Assembly: GCA_026874595.1 (NCBI GenBank)
Contig: CM049306.1
Span: 45,324,019 to 45,388,018 of the forward strand
DNA length: 64,000 nucleotides
From: Sipunculus nudus
Taxonomy: Eukaryota; Annelida; Sipuncula; Golfingiida; Sipunculidae
Reading direction: 5' to 3'
The notes under the pieces are model-generated. The model worked only from the letters and a program-made list of their open reading frames with translations. It did not search any database and was not told the DNA's origin. Positions 1 through 14,300 of the stretch are shown here, piece by piece (within the stretch, counting starts at the first letter, position 1; every line of letters starts with the position of its first letter). A program made the translations under genes and the position numbers.

Positions 1-784
1 ATAAATGTATTTGTGAGTGCATTTGTATTTGGTTTTAATAATTTTATGGCAATTTCACTTTATAGGATATAATTTAAATGAATTTAATTTATTTGAATTA
101 CATTTATATAGTTATATATCACATTTTAACTGACCCCGATTCTAACCTTGTGAATCATTAAAATTACTTTGTGCAACCATTCTGATGTAATACCATAAAG
201 CCTGCATATAAGTCCATCTTGCATATAAATTGAGTATACATTTTCAGGGTAAATATCAGGTAACAATTTTCCAAGCCATTCTGGGGGTCAAAAACAGGTC
301 TGAAGCAACATACATTACCATCAAGAGTTGTATGACTGGCCACTCGTTTTTGACATTGATGACACTCAAATTTTTTTTTAACTATAAAATTGTCATTTGT
401 TTTATTGTGCAATCTAGTTACAAATTATTGGGCATCATAAAGATTCTATGATTAATAAATATAACAGGTCAATACTTATAGTATATTGAAGAAATGTAGA
501 TCATCTGACACCAAGAATCAGCAGGTGGGCGATAATAGAAGAGTTAAGGATTTCTCATACAGGATTTCTCCGTCACTGCTCATTAATTGTAAACTTCTAA
601 TGATTGTTTGTGTCAGATATCAATAAAACATGACTATTTATGTGTGTTAATAAAACAGGACTGTTGCTGACTTATCAAAATTTTATATAATCTAAATTGT
701 TAAAAAGCATAAATGATAATTTAAAAAATCAGTTTCAACAATTACAAAAACTACCCACTTAAAAAGGTGGGTTGTTATTCTCAC
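1..784. other. intron 11 portion, nothing recognised
   Basis: AT-rich sequence following the donor of exon 11. No WD-like exon with a matching phase-1 acceptor could be identified on the minus strand, so the next exon is presumed to lie outside the window. Confidence 0.5.
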
Positions 785-951
785 CTGGTGGCCCCACTGT
801 CACTAAGATTTTAGAGGTGTCAGGTGAGAAGAACACATCCTGGGTGTCAGGAGGGAGGGGAATAAACTGCTGACTCATCAAGTCCTGCACGACAGAAAAA
901 TACTTGGCGTTGTACTCATCTCTGTAGGTGTACACCTGGAGAAGCATGTAC
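785..951 (-). CDS. NWD1: NWD1-like exon 11, last exon in window (residues 1068-1123)
   Basis: Encodes YMLLQVYTYRDEYNAKYFSV, then VQDLMSQQFIPLPPDTQDVF and FSPDTSKILVTVGPP. FSPDTSKILVTVG is a typical WD-blade strand pair. The acceptor is ATTCAG before GTACAT and the donor CCAG/GTGAGA, phase 2 in and 1 out. The gene continues to the left. Confidence 0.85.
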
Positions 952-3900
952 CTGAATATATAAAACATGAATGAGTGATTGAAGGAAGGAAGAAAGTTTA
1001 ATTCAGAAACATTGAGTCTAATGCTGAAAGTTCTATACCTGCATGTGTTATATATAGTATCTTCAAAGATGTAAAAGGAACTAGAATACGGGTAGTCGAC
1101 AAGCGACTACTTGTATCCGCCTAAATCAGAGTGGAACGGGTGAAGTGTTGCATATTAGCATGGATGTCTGCAGCCAAATTGTGTATGTAGGTTGCGCTAC
1201 CTACGAAAAAATCCAGAAAGCTCTATACACATGCAAAACTTTGGCCCAATCGGTCAAACGGTTCCCAAGATATGAGCTTGGATATCTGCTGCATAAACTA
1301 GAATGCAGGTGGCGCCACCTGTCATAAAATCAAGAGAGCTGTCGGGGATGTATAAACTTGCAAAATTTTAGGCAGATATGTCAAACCACTGCCGAGATAT
1401 GAGTGATTTTATCCCATGGCAGACAAACAGATGGGAGCTGTGCAAACATGGCTGCAGGTGGCGCCACCAGTTTTGCATATGATAAAGAGCTATGTGAGAT
1501 TTATACACATGAAAATTTTGGCCCAATCGGTCAAACGGTTCCCTAGATATGAGCTTGGATGTCTGCAGCGTAAACTTGATTGTAGGTGGCGCCACCTGTC
1601 ATAAAATCAGAAAAGCTATCCAGGATGTATAAGCATGCCTAATTTCAGGTGAATTAGTCAAACCACTGCAGAGATATGAGTGATTTTAACCCAAGGCAGA
1701 CGAACAGATGGACACTGTGCAAACATGGTTGCAGGTGGTGCCACCATTTTCGGTGTATGTTATAAAGCTCTCCAAGGGCTACATTTGTGCAAAAAAATTT
1801 TCCTGATCGGTCAAACGGTTCCTGAGATATGAGCTTGGATGTCTGCAGCGTAAACGTGAATGTAGGTGGCGCCACCTGTCATAAAATCAGAAAAGCTATC
1901 CAGGATGTATATGCATGCCCAATTTCAGGTGAATTAGTCAAGTCACTGCAGAGATATGAGTGATTTTAACCCAAGGCAGACAAACAGATGGACACTGTGC
2001 AAACATGGTTGCAGGTAGCGCCACCATTTTTGGTGTATGTTATAAAGCTCTCCGAGGGCTACATTTGTGCAAAAGAATTTTCCTGATCGGTCAAACGGTT
2101 CCCTAGATATGAGCTTGGATGTCTGCAGCGTAAACATGAATGTAGGTGGCGCCACCTGTCATAAAATCAGAAAAGCTATCCAGGATGTATACGCATGCCC
2201 AATTTCAGGTGAATTAGTCAAGTCACTGCAGAGATATGAGTGATTTTAACCCAAGGCAGACGAACAGATGGACACTGTGCAAACATGGTTGCAGGTGGTG
2301 CCACCATTTTTGGTGTATGTTATAAAGCTCTCCAAGGGCTACATTTGTGCAAAAGAATTTTCCTGATCGGTCAAACGGTTCCCGAGATATGAGCTTGGAT
2401 GTCTGCAGCGTAAACGTGAATGTAGGTGGTGCCACCTGTCATAAAATCAGAAAAGCTATCCAGGATGTTTACGCATGCCCAATTTCAGGTGAATTAGTCA
2501 AGTCACTGCAGAGATATGAGTGATTTTAACCCAAGGCAGACGAACAGATGGACACTGTGCAAACATGGTTGCAGGTGGCGCCACCATTTTGGTGTATGTT
2601 ATAAAGCTCTCCGAGGGCTACATTTGTGCAAAAAAATTTTCCTGATCGGTCAAACAGTTCCCGAGATATGAGGGTTTATGTGTGGAAACAGACGCACAAA
2701 CGGACGCAGAGCGCAAAGGAAGGGTCAGAGGTCAAAACAAAATCGGGGCGCAGCAGTTCACATGTGACCCAAACATAATCCCGGGTTTCGGAAAATTCCG
2801 CCCAGCGGTTACGGAGGAGTTCTCCGGACACCTACGTGGCGGCGGCCAGCTGAAAACATAGTATCCGCAAAACTCTTTTGGCGGATACATATATCATGTT
2901 ATAGTTTAATAAAATGCAAATGTCACCCTGGCTTTTGAAGTTTGCAAATAACATGCATCTCTAAAAAATTCTATGTAAACTGCAGTTCTGTCACTAGGAA
3001 ATACTTGAAATACATGAGTATCTAACTGTCTGAAATAAAGTAAGGCCAAAACTACACCAAGTTCACATCTAAACTGGTTATACAAAAACGATTTACTTTA
3101 GTCTTGAAGTAGTCTGCTTTTCAAAAGCCTAAAATAGTTATAACAGCAATATAACATGAGGTTGCTATCTGCACTTGGTTGTTAATATAACGGTGCTGCA
3201 GAAAGTGATATTTTGTAGGAAGAAATGGCTCCAATTGTAGTAAAACTGACCTCTCGCATAATGGAAATGGATTTCCTGTATGCATTAGGAACCAGTTTAC
3301 TTTAACCAGACTAAAATAAACCAAACTACTGTACACCACCTTTCAAGTGGTATGCAGTAGACCCAACTAATGTGGATAAGTATCAGAGGACAATGTAAAT
3401 CAATTCATGATCCATATTATTTGCTAGCACAGATACAACTTTAGTAAACAGCTATAGTCAATGTTCAACTGAGCAACTTTTATATGATTTTAAAGGGGCC
3501 CAATCACCTATCTGACCTTTATTAACTAAAGCCAATTCCTTGGGAGCTTTCATAAAAATAGGCCTGAAAACTTGGATATCAATGCACACAGGCTCCTTGT
3601 TTTATTTATATTAAAGTATTAATAATATATTGGGGCCCGCCAAAATAATCAAAACAATTCAACAAGAGCATCTGGCAGCAAGTGAGATAAGCCAGAGCTT
3701 TGCAAATGGCGTTTCAACAAGTGACCTTTCAACCTCTGCATATGTGCAACCTACCAACTTAGGTTACATGTTTTTCCCGTTTGTCAATATTTCTGTGTTT
3801 ACAAACATGTTGTTGATAAACAAGTTTGTACATCCTTCATGATGGACTTATAAGAACTTAACAAAACCATAATTGCCCTGAGATCACTAATATATACACA

Positions 3901-6900
3901 GAGGAAGCCAGAAATCACATAAATTCTTTTTCAAAGGTAGGTGAATGGGCACCTTTAATGTATGTGATGCTTCCAAACAAGCAACATGTACCACATTAAT
4001 GAGGGGATTGTTTTATAGCAGGAGTCCTCCATATAGATATAACAAAAACATCTGAACAAACTTCAGTCTATCACTGCAAGACTCTGCTCATTAAAAGCTG
4101 CCTATAACAAAACACCTCACACTGTTTTCACATACCTATCATTGGCACTGAGTTCCAGGGCTTTAACATCCAGTTTAAGTTGTTTTGTCTCTTTGACTTC
4201 TCCGCTGTTCTTGAGGTCATAAAGTTTGAGCAGGTCCTTCCCGTTCTGACGATGAATGGCATACACCATGGAGCCATCAGAGGACAAGGCTACCTTCTTT
4301 TCAATCGAGGGGTGATCTGCATAAAACAATGATGAACAACTTTAGGTGATGTGATCATGAACATTCCTCATGTTTAAATGTGATACTCATTTCCCCTGAA
4401 AAATACTCTAATATTCCATGATCTGTTATGGTAATCACTTTATATGTAATCAGCACTAACCTTACTTGCAAATCCTCAAGCATATTGCTTAATCTGGCAG
4501 CAGATGTTTTTGTCTGAAGCATGACTAAGAGGCAGTGTACCTGCATGCATAATTATCATAGGCATGCCATACACATTATTTTTTAACATGTGTATTAGAT
4601 GGGTTGTTGCTCCCCCACCCCTAAAAAAAAAACAATTTCAGCCGTGGGAATTTTTAGATTAATGGAATCATGAATTAATGTGCCTTCCAATACATACTGT
4701 AATATATATAGTTCCAAAGTTTAAATTACAAAATGAATCAACAACCAGACTTATTACATTGTTCATTGTTGTAATTCATGACTAATAACAGTGAAAGTAC
4801 CACATATTCTGACTTTGACCAACCACTCAAATGCATCATTGCCATATCTTTCATGGATACAAATCAGCACAAAATTTTTACTCCAAAATATTATGCCTTT
4901 AATAAGCAAAATGTGCCATAATCTAACTTTAACTGATTCATTTTTATCAGTTAAAAACTGTCAATTTGCTGTCATCCTTTCTTTACATTAAAACACTGAT
5001 GTTCAAAGTCGCATGTCGCAATTAAGAGTATAATGCCAGAATATGTAATCAGATTAAAAGATCATTCTCCACCTGTAGTAAGAATTAAACATACCTATCA
5101 AAGGTGTCTTATTCTATTTAACTCCACTACAAAACCATGTATCTGACATATTTGCTGTGACTTTGCAACTTGTATGCTAAAACTGGAACCAGGTGTATGA
5201 CAGGATAATCAGCATTTACCATAAACTTTGCCGTTTTGAACAGCTATTTCTTCATTTTCAAACCAGATTAGTATTGTGCTTGGGAAAACAACAACAAGCC
5301 ATGTAGGACAAAACAGGCTTTTTAGACAATGCATTACTCAGTTGGTTAACAACTTTCATACCATTAGGACAGGTAGATATGATGTCCACATACACCTTTC
5401 ACATGTTGTGAGTGCAATCTTGAGGTTATATTCGTGTTGCGAGTGCTACACACTTGTGGGGGGCTCTTTAAATATGTGTGTAGCCATATGTTTGTGTAAC
5501 CTACCTCCCATGTAAGCTATGGTGATGTCCATGGAGAACTTGAGGTCACCTCCGGCACGAGGAAGACACTGAGAGACCGGGAGCAGGACCTCTGTGCCCG
5601 CCTTCTGACACCAAGATAATGCCTGTTCACGCAGCTTCCACAGGACTGATGTACAGCCCTCACCTGACCCCAGCTGGCCCAGAATCTGTCCATATGTAAC
5701 AACTAGTATAATTAATGTGTCACACACTGGTAATTCATAATGATAACAGTCCTCACCTGATCACATATTTCATAATGATCATAAAACCATATGAAGTGGG
5801 GGTTTTTTTCAGAGTTTAAAGGAAATAGCCACAATTGTGCTGATTATAATAAAATGAACCATTAATCAAATTAATTAAAAATGAATAAATTGTATAAAAA
5901 GTGACTAGGTTTGGGTCAAAGATCTTTTAGTTTTATCAAATATTAATAACTTGTACTTCACATTTTCAACTTAGTGACACCTATGGGCAGAAAATGGAAC
6001 CTTAAAAGGGGCCCAATTACCTATAAAGCATGTTGATTTAACACAAAAAATAGCTTCATCCCTTTAAAATTAATCTGTACCTGCCAAAATATTGCCTTGA
6101 AACCATTTGCTTACTCCTGTAAACGAGTGTTAAAAACAGTGAACCGGGCACGATCACAGGTGTCAATATAAACACAGCACGTGGGGCTGTGCGCATCACA
6201 GCGGCATAACACGTGTCATTCAGGAGATGCCTTGACTAATTTGGTAAAAAAATGTAACACATATTCCCACTGGCTGAAACATCATGTGTTGCGGCTCATA
6301 TTCGGACATCCGGTCACGTCGCCTTGTTATGGTAAACAGACACATGGACTGTATTTACAAACATGCAGAGCCATAACAAGGTGTTAAACAGCCATATGCG
6401 AGGTACTGAGGTTATGTGCTGGAATGATTTTGCTGGGAAACTTTTGTATAAAGAAAAACTGAACTGATATTGTAATTATGTAAAACAATAGGCATAGTAT
6501 TGCTCCTGTTTATGTCCCTTTAAAAGATATATTGATTTGCATAGGAAAATGTTCAATACCTGTATAGGAAGGTTGGTGGCATCTTTCCTCACAGAATCAG
6601 AAGCCAAGGTCAAAAGGTCATGCACTCTGACAATAGCATCCAGTTCATCAGCGAATTCCTCCTCACAGTTCTGGAGTTTAATTTCATCCAGTGCCAGCCT
6701 GATGTCTTCAAAGACCGTGTTCAGTGACTGCCCTTTGATTTTGCACATCAAGAAATCTAAGTTACCACAGACTTCATTGCAGAAATCCTGGAACTGCCCG
6801 CAGTGGACGAGATGATACGGAAGTTCAACCAGCTTCCTCATGTTGTAAATATGTTCTCTATATATGAGAGGCTGCTCGGGCACTCCCCGTGTTGCGTTTG

Positions 6901-8261
6901 GGTAGCTGCCTTTCTTCTTCTTGTACAACTCGAGCGGTTTCACTTCGTTGCTCCACTTTCCGGTAAAATACTCCACCAGTACACTATGCAATGCTAGTTT
7001 ATTGTCCTCCACGTACCTTTGATGTGCGCTCTCGAGGAACTGTCGGTGATACCATGTGTTCAGAATTGTAAATCCTATCTTAAGGTCTGTCAGATACTCT
7101 GAGAGATCGTAGCGGACACGTTGCCATAGCAACTGGGGTAGTCTGATGACGTTCTCGTTCGGCGGCAGGTGATACAGGTAGGTGTCCTGGAGGACTTCGT
7201 CATCCAAGCTCAGAAGATCTTCAATTTCCTTGCTGCTAAGACCTGTCTTTGAGGCTGTCAGGTACCCTGTGAAGAATAGACAGTCTCATCTATCAGTTGT
7301 GATAAACAATGATCTATATTATATACTAGAAAATGAGAACCTGATGGGTCCCATTGCAGTGGAATTGTATACTGTGGTTGGCTTTATTTTGGCGAGGCTG
7401 AAATTTCACGATTTCTTCATTTTGAACGTTTTGCGAGGGTTTGATTTTCGCGATTGCACCAGAACCTGTAAAATCTAAGTATAGCAGGATCTGTATTGAT
7501 TTAAAGTTCAGAAAAAAATCCTACAATATCTATCTAATTTCTGGTTCAGTCATTAAAATTAGGACTTGTACCACAGCCGATATGTATCACAGTCTGTGTG
7601 TACTGCTAATGCAAGGGCCAGTTTTGAAACAAGGCACAAATAAGGTTGTCAATGAGGTTGTTTTCAGAGGTCATCTTTGTTTGTTCAGGCATCTTATTCC
7701 TGAGGGATTCATATTCGCAATTATTTCACATTCGCAAATATCGCAAAATTAAAACCCTCGTGAATAAAAAGGCAACCACAGTATTGCCTAATAATGTGTG
7801 GCCAGACCCGTAAGATAGCAAACTTCCCAGACCTGTAAGGAAGCAATGTCTGGTGGTCAATACGGAACCAACCTATAAACATCTTTGTGGTAATGAGCCA
7901 AGGTTAAAGTCAGCAATGGCGAGCACGGTGTGATGTTGGGTGACTGAGCTGAGATTGAGCGTGAGAGTGGAGGGTGTAAGTTGATGTGGCATTCTTTAAA
8001 TAAGGGCATATGACTGACATTGATAGAAAAACTGGCCCACTGTCATGGTCTGTTTCTGCAGAAGTTCTGGGAAAAACATACAGACAGGACAATTTTAGTA
8101 GTATATAGATGATGGTGGTGCCACTAAACTGTTGTCATGCAACTCCTCTGAGGCCACACCTCAGAAATGCATGCTTTTGGTCCTGAAGTGTTGGGAATGA
8201 TGCTTAGTGTGTCCTAGAGGAGTTTATTTTAATTTTTTTCCCAATTAATCCTGGAGAATTA

Positions 8262-8303
<42 letters not shown>

Positions 8304-11300
8304 CATTACACACAAACAAAAAAGTTATTCAGTGAAATAAAAATGAATAAATAATGTTAATAATAACAACAATAATAATAATAATAATAAAATTCATATT
8401 GTATGTGTGCCATATTTATATTCACATATGCATCACTGAAATAAACAGGTAAATATGTATTGAGGCACACCTAGAGAACATACTGCAAATTTTGTGTTTA
8501 ATGGTGAATTAAGGCATACATGCACTATTTAGCTTCCCTATGTCAATATACCTTCCACCAAAGATTTCTGTGATTCTGTCTTATTGAGAGAATGGAGGTA
8601 TACCATATTTAAGGACATTAAATCTTGATCATTAACACAGTAACTCACCTAATGCCCTGGAGACCAGGATGCTCCCATGCATATGTTCTAGTTTGTCAAA
8701 CAGCCTGTAGATGGCCTCGCGCACGGTCAGGCACAGGACAATTTCACTGACAGGGGTGTAGGATTTGAGCTGATATACTTGTTCATACAACAGCTTCAGG
8801 AAGAGAGGGTGAGGGCACTTCTCATACTGTAGAAGAGCTTCTGTTTCCTGTTCCTCTGTCAGTTTACGACTGATATTACTCAGCCACATCTCCAACACAG
8901 ATTTCGCCGTAGTTTTTGGTAACTCTGGCACCTCAATAAGCTGACCCTCACCTGCAAAGACTTGACGCGCATTTGCCATGCAGTTATGCACCTCTGGTAA
9001 GAAAGAAACAACCATGTACACATTGAGTGGGAGCAGTTTAGGGATCCACGACATTGAATGAGCGTAATCAGTGCTTCGGAGCTGATCAATGGAATCCAGT
9101 AAGATCACCAGAGGTTTTTGCTTCAGTTCTTCCTGATCAAGTCGCCAGAGCAGAGCAAAAAAGTACATGGTCAAATAAGAGAAGTCGTTCTTAATGTCAG
9201 TGTCTAAGGGCATCTGGATGTTGTACGTCTTCCATATTTGATGACACAGAGTGGCTAGCATTGTTCTTACATTCAGGCTTCCAATGGAGGTTCCGAGGAA
9301 GCGTGTGATCACCACAGGTTCTTTCTTCAACCAAGAAGGAACTAACTTGTTAACCATGGCCATCATAGCTGTTTTCCCGCTCCCTGATGGACCATACACA
9401 ACTACTGGTTTGTTGACTTCGTTTGTGATCTGCACAGAGTCTAACTCTTTCATTCGGGCTTCCTCTATAGTTACCTCAACATCCTCTACAGCAAAGACAG
9501 TCCCGTTTTGTTCTGAGAATTGCTTCTGTTGTTCCAACTCTTGGGTTATTTGATCTTGAAGTTCTCCACCGCCATCAGCCAACTCCTTCGCTTCCATTGG
9601 GACCGGAGGTTCAAATTTGTACTTTTTCACCATCTTAGCATGTATCGTTGCCAAAAGTGTCTCACGACCTTTGAAGGACACGCATTTACTCAGAGCGAAA
9701 TGAGAATGATGCAGCACCTCGAGATACAGAATCTTATCCTCAGAAGGCCTCCTGTCTGACTCGATCGCTTGGTCTATCAGCATTACCATGCATCTCTTGA
9801 AATTGCTTATAAAGTCCTCCTCATATTCTTTATGTTCAGGAATCTCTAAATCAATTCCAATCGGTGACCAGTCCACTTCATACTTTTTTATGTTTTCGGC
9901 AGACAGCACATTTGGTACACTTGTCTGTTTGAGAGTGTCTTGAAGTGTTTTGGCTTCATCATCGACCATGTTTCCTTCCAAATCTATAAACCGACCTGAA
10001 GCATAGTAACTATAAATTAAATACAGTCAGCAATGTACATTAATGCAAATTAAAGCCCCTTTTTAATTCTGAATGTTAGACATTAGCACTTTTTTCAAAA
10101 ATAAATTGCAATATTTGAAAAAAAAAAACAGAAATGGTCAAAGCTCAACCAAAAGCTTTTTTTATTTTCATCTACCAATTTTCTTTCTTACTGATTAATG
10201 AACTTTTTTTTAAACACAAAACTTAAATTTTCAGTTTTCTGCACAAAGAAACATGAGAGATCAAACTGCCAAATGTTCATTGTACCAACAAGAACCTCTC
10301 AAGAATTGGCTTGTTTCAACTTGGTGCTTTAACTTGGTGCAGTTCTGGAATACAACATTGTATGGGATTTAATATTACATATACTTCATTGGGTCTATTA
10401 TTAATGTAAAAAGATACTTGGCTGGGTAACTTATCTCCTAACAAATTCTCACATAAGAAAAGTTGACCTTCAGATAAACAAAACGAAATACCCAGGATGG
10501 CAGAACAATTTGACAGATTTACCATGTTAGCCAGAAGTGAATACAAATCACATTATTTAAAAAAATGCTGTATATGCAAAATATTGACCATGAGAGTATA
10601 TTATGTTAACAATTAAAAAAAAAAAATCTGAAAGTATCAATCTGCTATGGAATAACAGTTATTTACACTTCATCTAAACTTCAGGAACTGAAAGTGTGTG
10701 CTTGAAAAAGAGCATAAGGTATATTGAATTAGCAGACCATTTATTAATCATTTGACAACTGATCACACATTCTCATTTGCCACAGTGCATTATCTTTGAC
10801 AATCACTCCATTCTGACTGAATACAAAAGTTTCTCCAGAAACTGGCAACCTGGCTTTCAGACTCAGTGTCTCTTTGTCCATGGACATACAAGTCATTAAG
10901 AGTTCAAGCAAGGTTCCTTTAGTGATTTTGTGAAGTGTCTGGCCAGTGGCCACCACTGATGTGAAACAGACAGCTTTGTGTTTGTTGTGTGTCAGATGGA
11001 CCGTTCATCATTGATTCCCCACCCTCCAAATGACTGTAACGGGTCAGTGCTTGATATCATAAGACTATACCAACAACATGAAAATATTTTACAAGCTCTC
11101 AGTAAACAAAATGAAACCTGATTTTAGAGGACTAGTAAAGAGAAAACATTTATTGCACCAATTGTATATAGTTTGTAAATATAAGTTGACAAAATATAAT
11201 CTGTTCAACAAAAGGGTGCCCATTGAAATTTGGCAATTATTCTCTTAAACTCAAATATTATCACACAGTCTGACCTTAAAGCTGATGAGGGACCAAAGGC

Positions 11301-14300
11301 CTAATATGAGATGTAAAACCTCATAACAAAAAAAACACCATTTATATTTTTGAACCCTCTGATTCTTCTGAATCTTGTGGGCAAGTGACATGGCGTCTGC
11401 CATAGGTTGCAGACAACTGTATTTTTTAATAATAATTTTGAATAATAATAATATTTATGACCAGTTATTAGCCAATCATGAGCTTTCAAGTGCAGTTGTT
11501 TGAGCATGTGACCAGTGACCTTAACCTTCATGAATGGGGTAGAGCTGTTGTAAAAAACATCCTTTTTTCTCAGATATCAATTTAATTGCATTGCTTTAAT
11601 ATTCTGCTAAGTATGATTATAATTTAATTATAGTATTCCTTTATTGAAACCTCCCATCTGAAATTAATCTGCCAGTTTATGAAAATATTGCCAAATTTCA
11701 ATGGGTACCCTTTTGTGGAACAGACTATAGTAATGTTAGGGTGATGTTATCTGGCATATGTAGCTCTGTCTCAAAAAGATGATCTTTAACAGCAGAAGCA
11801 TTACTGCTTTTAAAGAATATATTTGTTGTACAGGTGTATACAAGAATGGTTGAACAGGATTACTCTTTAGTTTCATTAAACCCAGCAACTTCCATGTGCA
11901 GCTTTGAGTTAACATATTTAGTTAGAAAGAAATATTTATTTATCTATTTATTTAATGAATGGATAGATTTGTTTATATTTTCATTGACTGATTAATTTGT
12001 TTATTGATTACAATTGATTTCATCAAGTCATCAAACTAATTCACTTGCAAACTTTTTTGCTGTTGATCATTATCAACACTCATTTCAAAATTATATTTAA
12101 ACAAATTCTTGGTCTTGCAGATGATATATAGATCTGCTAAATAAAGGACATCCTCGCTGTTCAGATAATACTTACGAGCTTTAATGTCCTTGATGTTGAT
12201 GTCCTTCAGTTCTCTGAGGAAACAGAATGTCTTTTGATCCACATCCTTGGCATTCAGCAGACCAGCCTCCACTTCAGTCTCTGTCACTGTAATACACAGG
12301 TTAAGATGCTGTATATATAGAACCCCCCCCATTCCCTATCTGTGAATGGTGGTTTTGTTAGTAAACAGAGTAAGCCAACCGAAAATTTTCCCTTATTGCG
12401 CCCCCCCACCCCCCGTAAAGAATGAGTAGCTTTAAGATAGTAACATAAAGCACGAACCAGGCAATTTGTAGCACCGTAACGGTACTAACCATTAGGGAGG
12501 GCCAGAACGTGCCAAGCTGACGAAGGATCATCGAAATTTTGGTTCTTTCTACTGAAAGAAAGAGCCGGCTGGCCAGCCGGGGAACGCCAAACGGACCACT
12601 GAAGCAGCCGGAGTCACCAGAAGCGAGGGCGGCTAAAAAGAATGGGATGCAGGAGGGCCTGAAATACCTACCTCCACACCAGTAAGGCTTGGGCGATCCA
12701 GCGGGACGGCCCCGGTCGTCTCGGGGGATAAGGAAGGAAGCGGCTAGGGGCCGGGGTGAAGACAACGGCCTCGGGGAAAGCACTGGGGGAACAGGGGAGG
12801 CCGCCGGACAAACGCACTCAAGTCTAGACGAATCGTCTAGATCCCACATCAGTGAAGAGCAAAACCTAGATAGTTTATGCAAGATGGAATAAGGGGACGG
12901 GGCATCGGAACTGGGAGCCTTGGGAAAATTTCCGCTTACAGGTATGGGAAAGTAATGACTTTGCCATCAAAACTACCGGGGAGGTAACGGCACCGGTGGT
13001 AATGTATGGGGAACGTAACACGGCCGTGTTGCGTTCACCCAAGGTAGCCCCCCCCCCCCCCCCCCCCCCCCCGGAGGCAACCACCGGACCAGATACCAGA
13101 TAAGGTAAGCGTGGAAGGGGAACCCCCAACTACCGGGGAATGGGACCTATTGTGAAACAAGGCCCATTTATCAGAAGACCAAGTCTGACAGTAGATACAG
13201 GGGTCCCCCCGGCAAGAGTCAATGTAAGAACAGCAGGTGAAACAAGTGGGGTGAGAATCCCAAGCAGGGATTAAGGAACCACAAGAAGCACAATAAGTGG
13301 GGTTCTCCATGGTGGGAAGGAAAAAGAAACACAGCTTACAGTTCAGTTGGCAAACCCGACTGTACAAACCAAAACAGTGGACGAATCGCGCATAGCGTGA
13401 TCACACTTCCATCATGGCTGACGCCAGAAGAAAAATGTGATTACAGGAAACGGAGAAAATTCTCATTAATACAGAAACAGCTCACAATTATGTTTACATA
13501 ATAAAACACATGGTAAGAAACTGTTATACACCTGATAAGTCACTGTAATACAAGGGCTAAGTAACTGTAATAGACATGCTCCCCTCCCCCCACCTCCATC
13601 CCCCTTTCTTATTTATAAACCAATAAGGCAGGTTTTCAACCGTTAACAGGCTAAATTTTGTTTACACAATATAATGCAAGATTGTGAGCCAATATCATGA
13701 GCTGGTTATCATGAGTGCACTGGGGTTAGGCATGCCACGTGATCTTTTGAGATCAACAAGATGTGCTACCCTCCATGTGTCTGGACCTCTGGCTTAATGT
13801 AGCTGACATCAGGCAAATATGAAGCCAGCCCCAGTCTTATCTTAGTACAGAATACAATTACCTAATAGCAAACAGTTACTGAATCCATCACATCTACTAC
13901 TGGATCTTTGGTGTGGATCCAACAGGGTGGTTTATTTCCCAGGAAATAAGCATATTTCCCAGGGCAGTGGGAATTCCCAGGAATTCCTGGAATTTCCAGG
14001 GAAATACTGGGAAATAAAGGGATTATAGTAATTGAGTCACATATTTCTTAATTGTATTTTGTTTTAGCTTGTTTTTGCAGAGATATATCAAATATATTCA
14101 TTAAGTTCATTTAGGAAACAAAAGACACCTGTTTTCTGATTTTGTTTTTCATCAACAATCCAACTGTAACCTTGTTGTAATTATGTCATAAGAAACCACA
14201 AGGACCCATATACGTGAGCAGTAACTGAGTACTACTGAGCAACTCCGAGGTCTCAGAAACCCCTCATATTGGGGTAGTATAAACTAATGATGTAACTATT

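Noticed and set aside
164-412. Possible further NWD1-like exon on the minus strand
   Set aside because: The peptide has no WD pattern and no acceptor gives the phase 1 entry required after exon 11.
1368-2435. Repeated 70-codon frames MAPPTFTFTLQTSKL in the palindrome array, also near 58794-59261
   Set aside because: The same frame recurs because the DNA unit recurs; it is cut by stops in each unit and has no protein family features.
10316-10546. 76-codon open frame on the minus strand downstream of the coding-like remnant
   Set aside because: Codon usage is AT-rich and there is no recognised motif; not needed to join exons 6 and 7.
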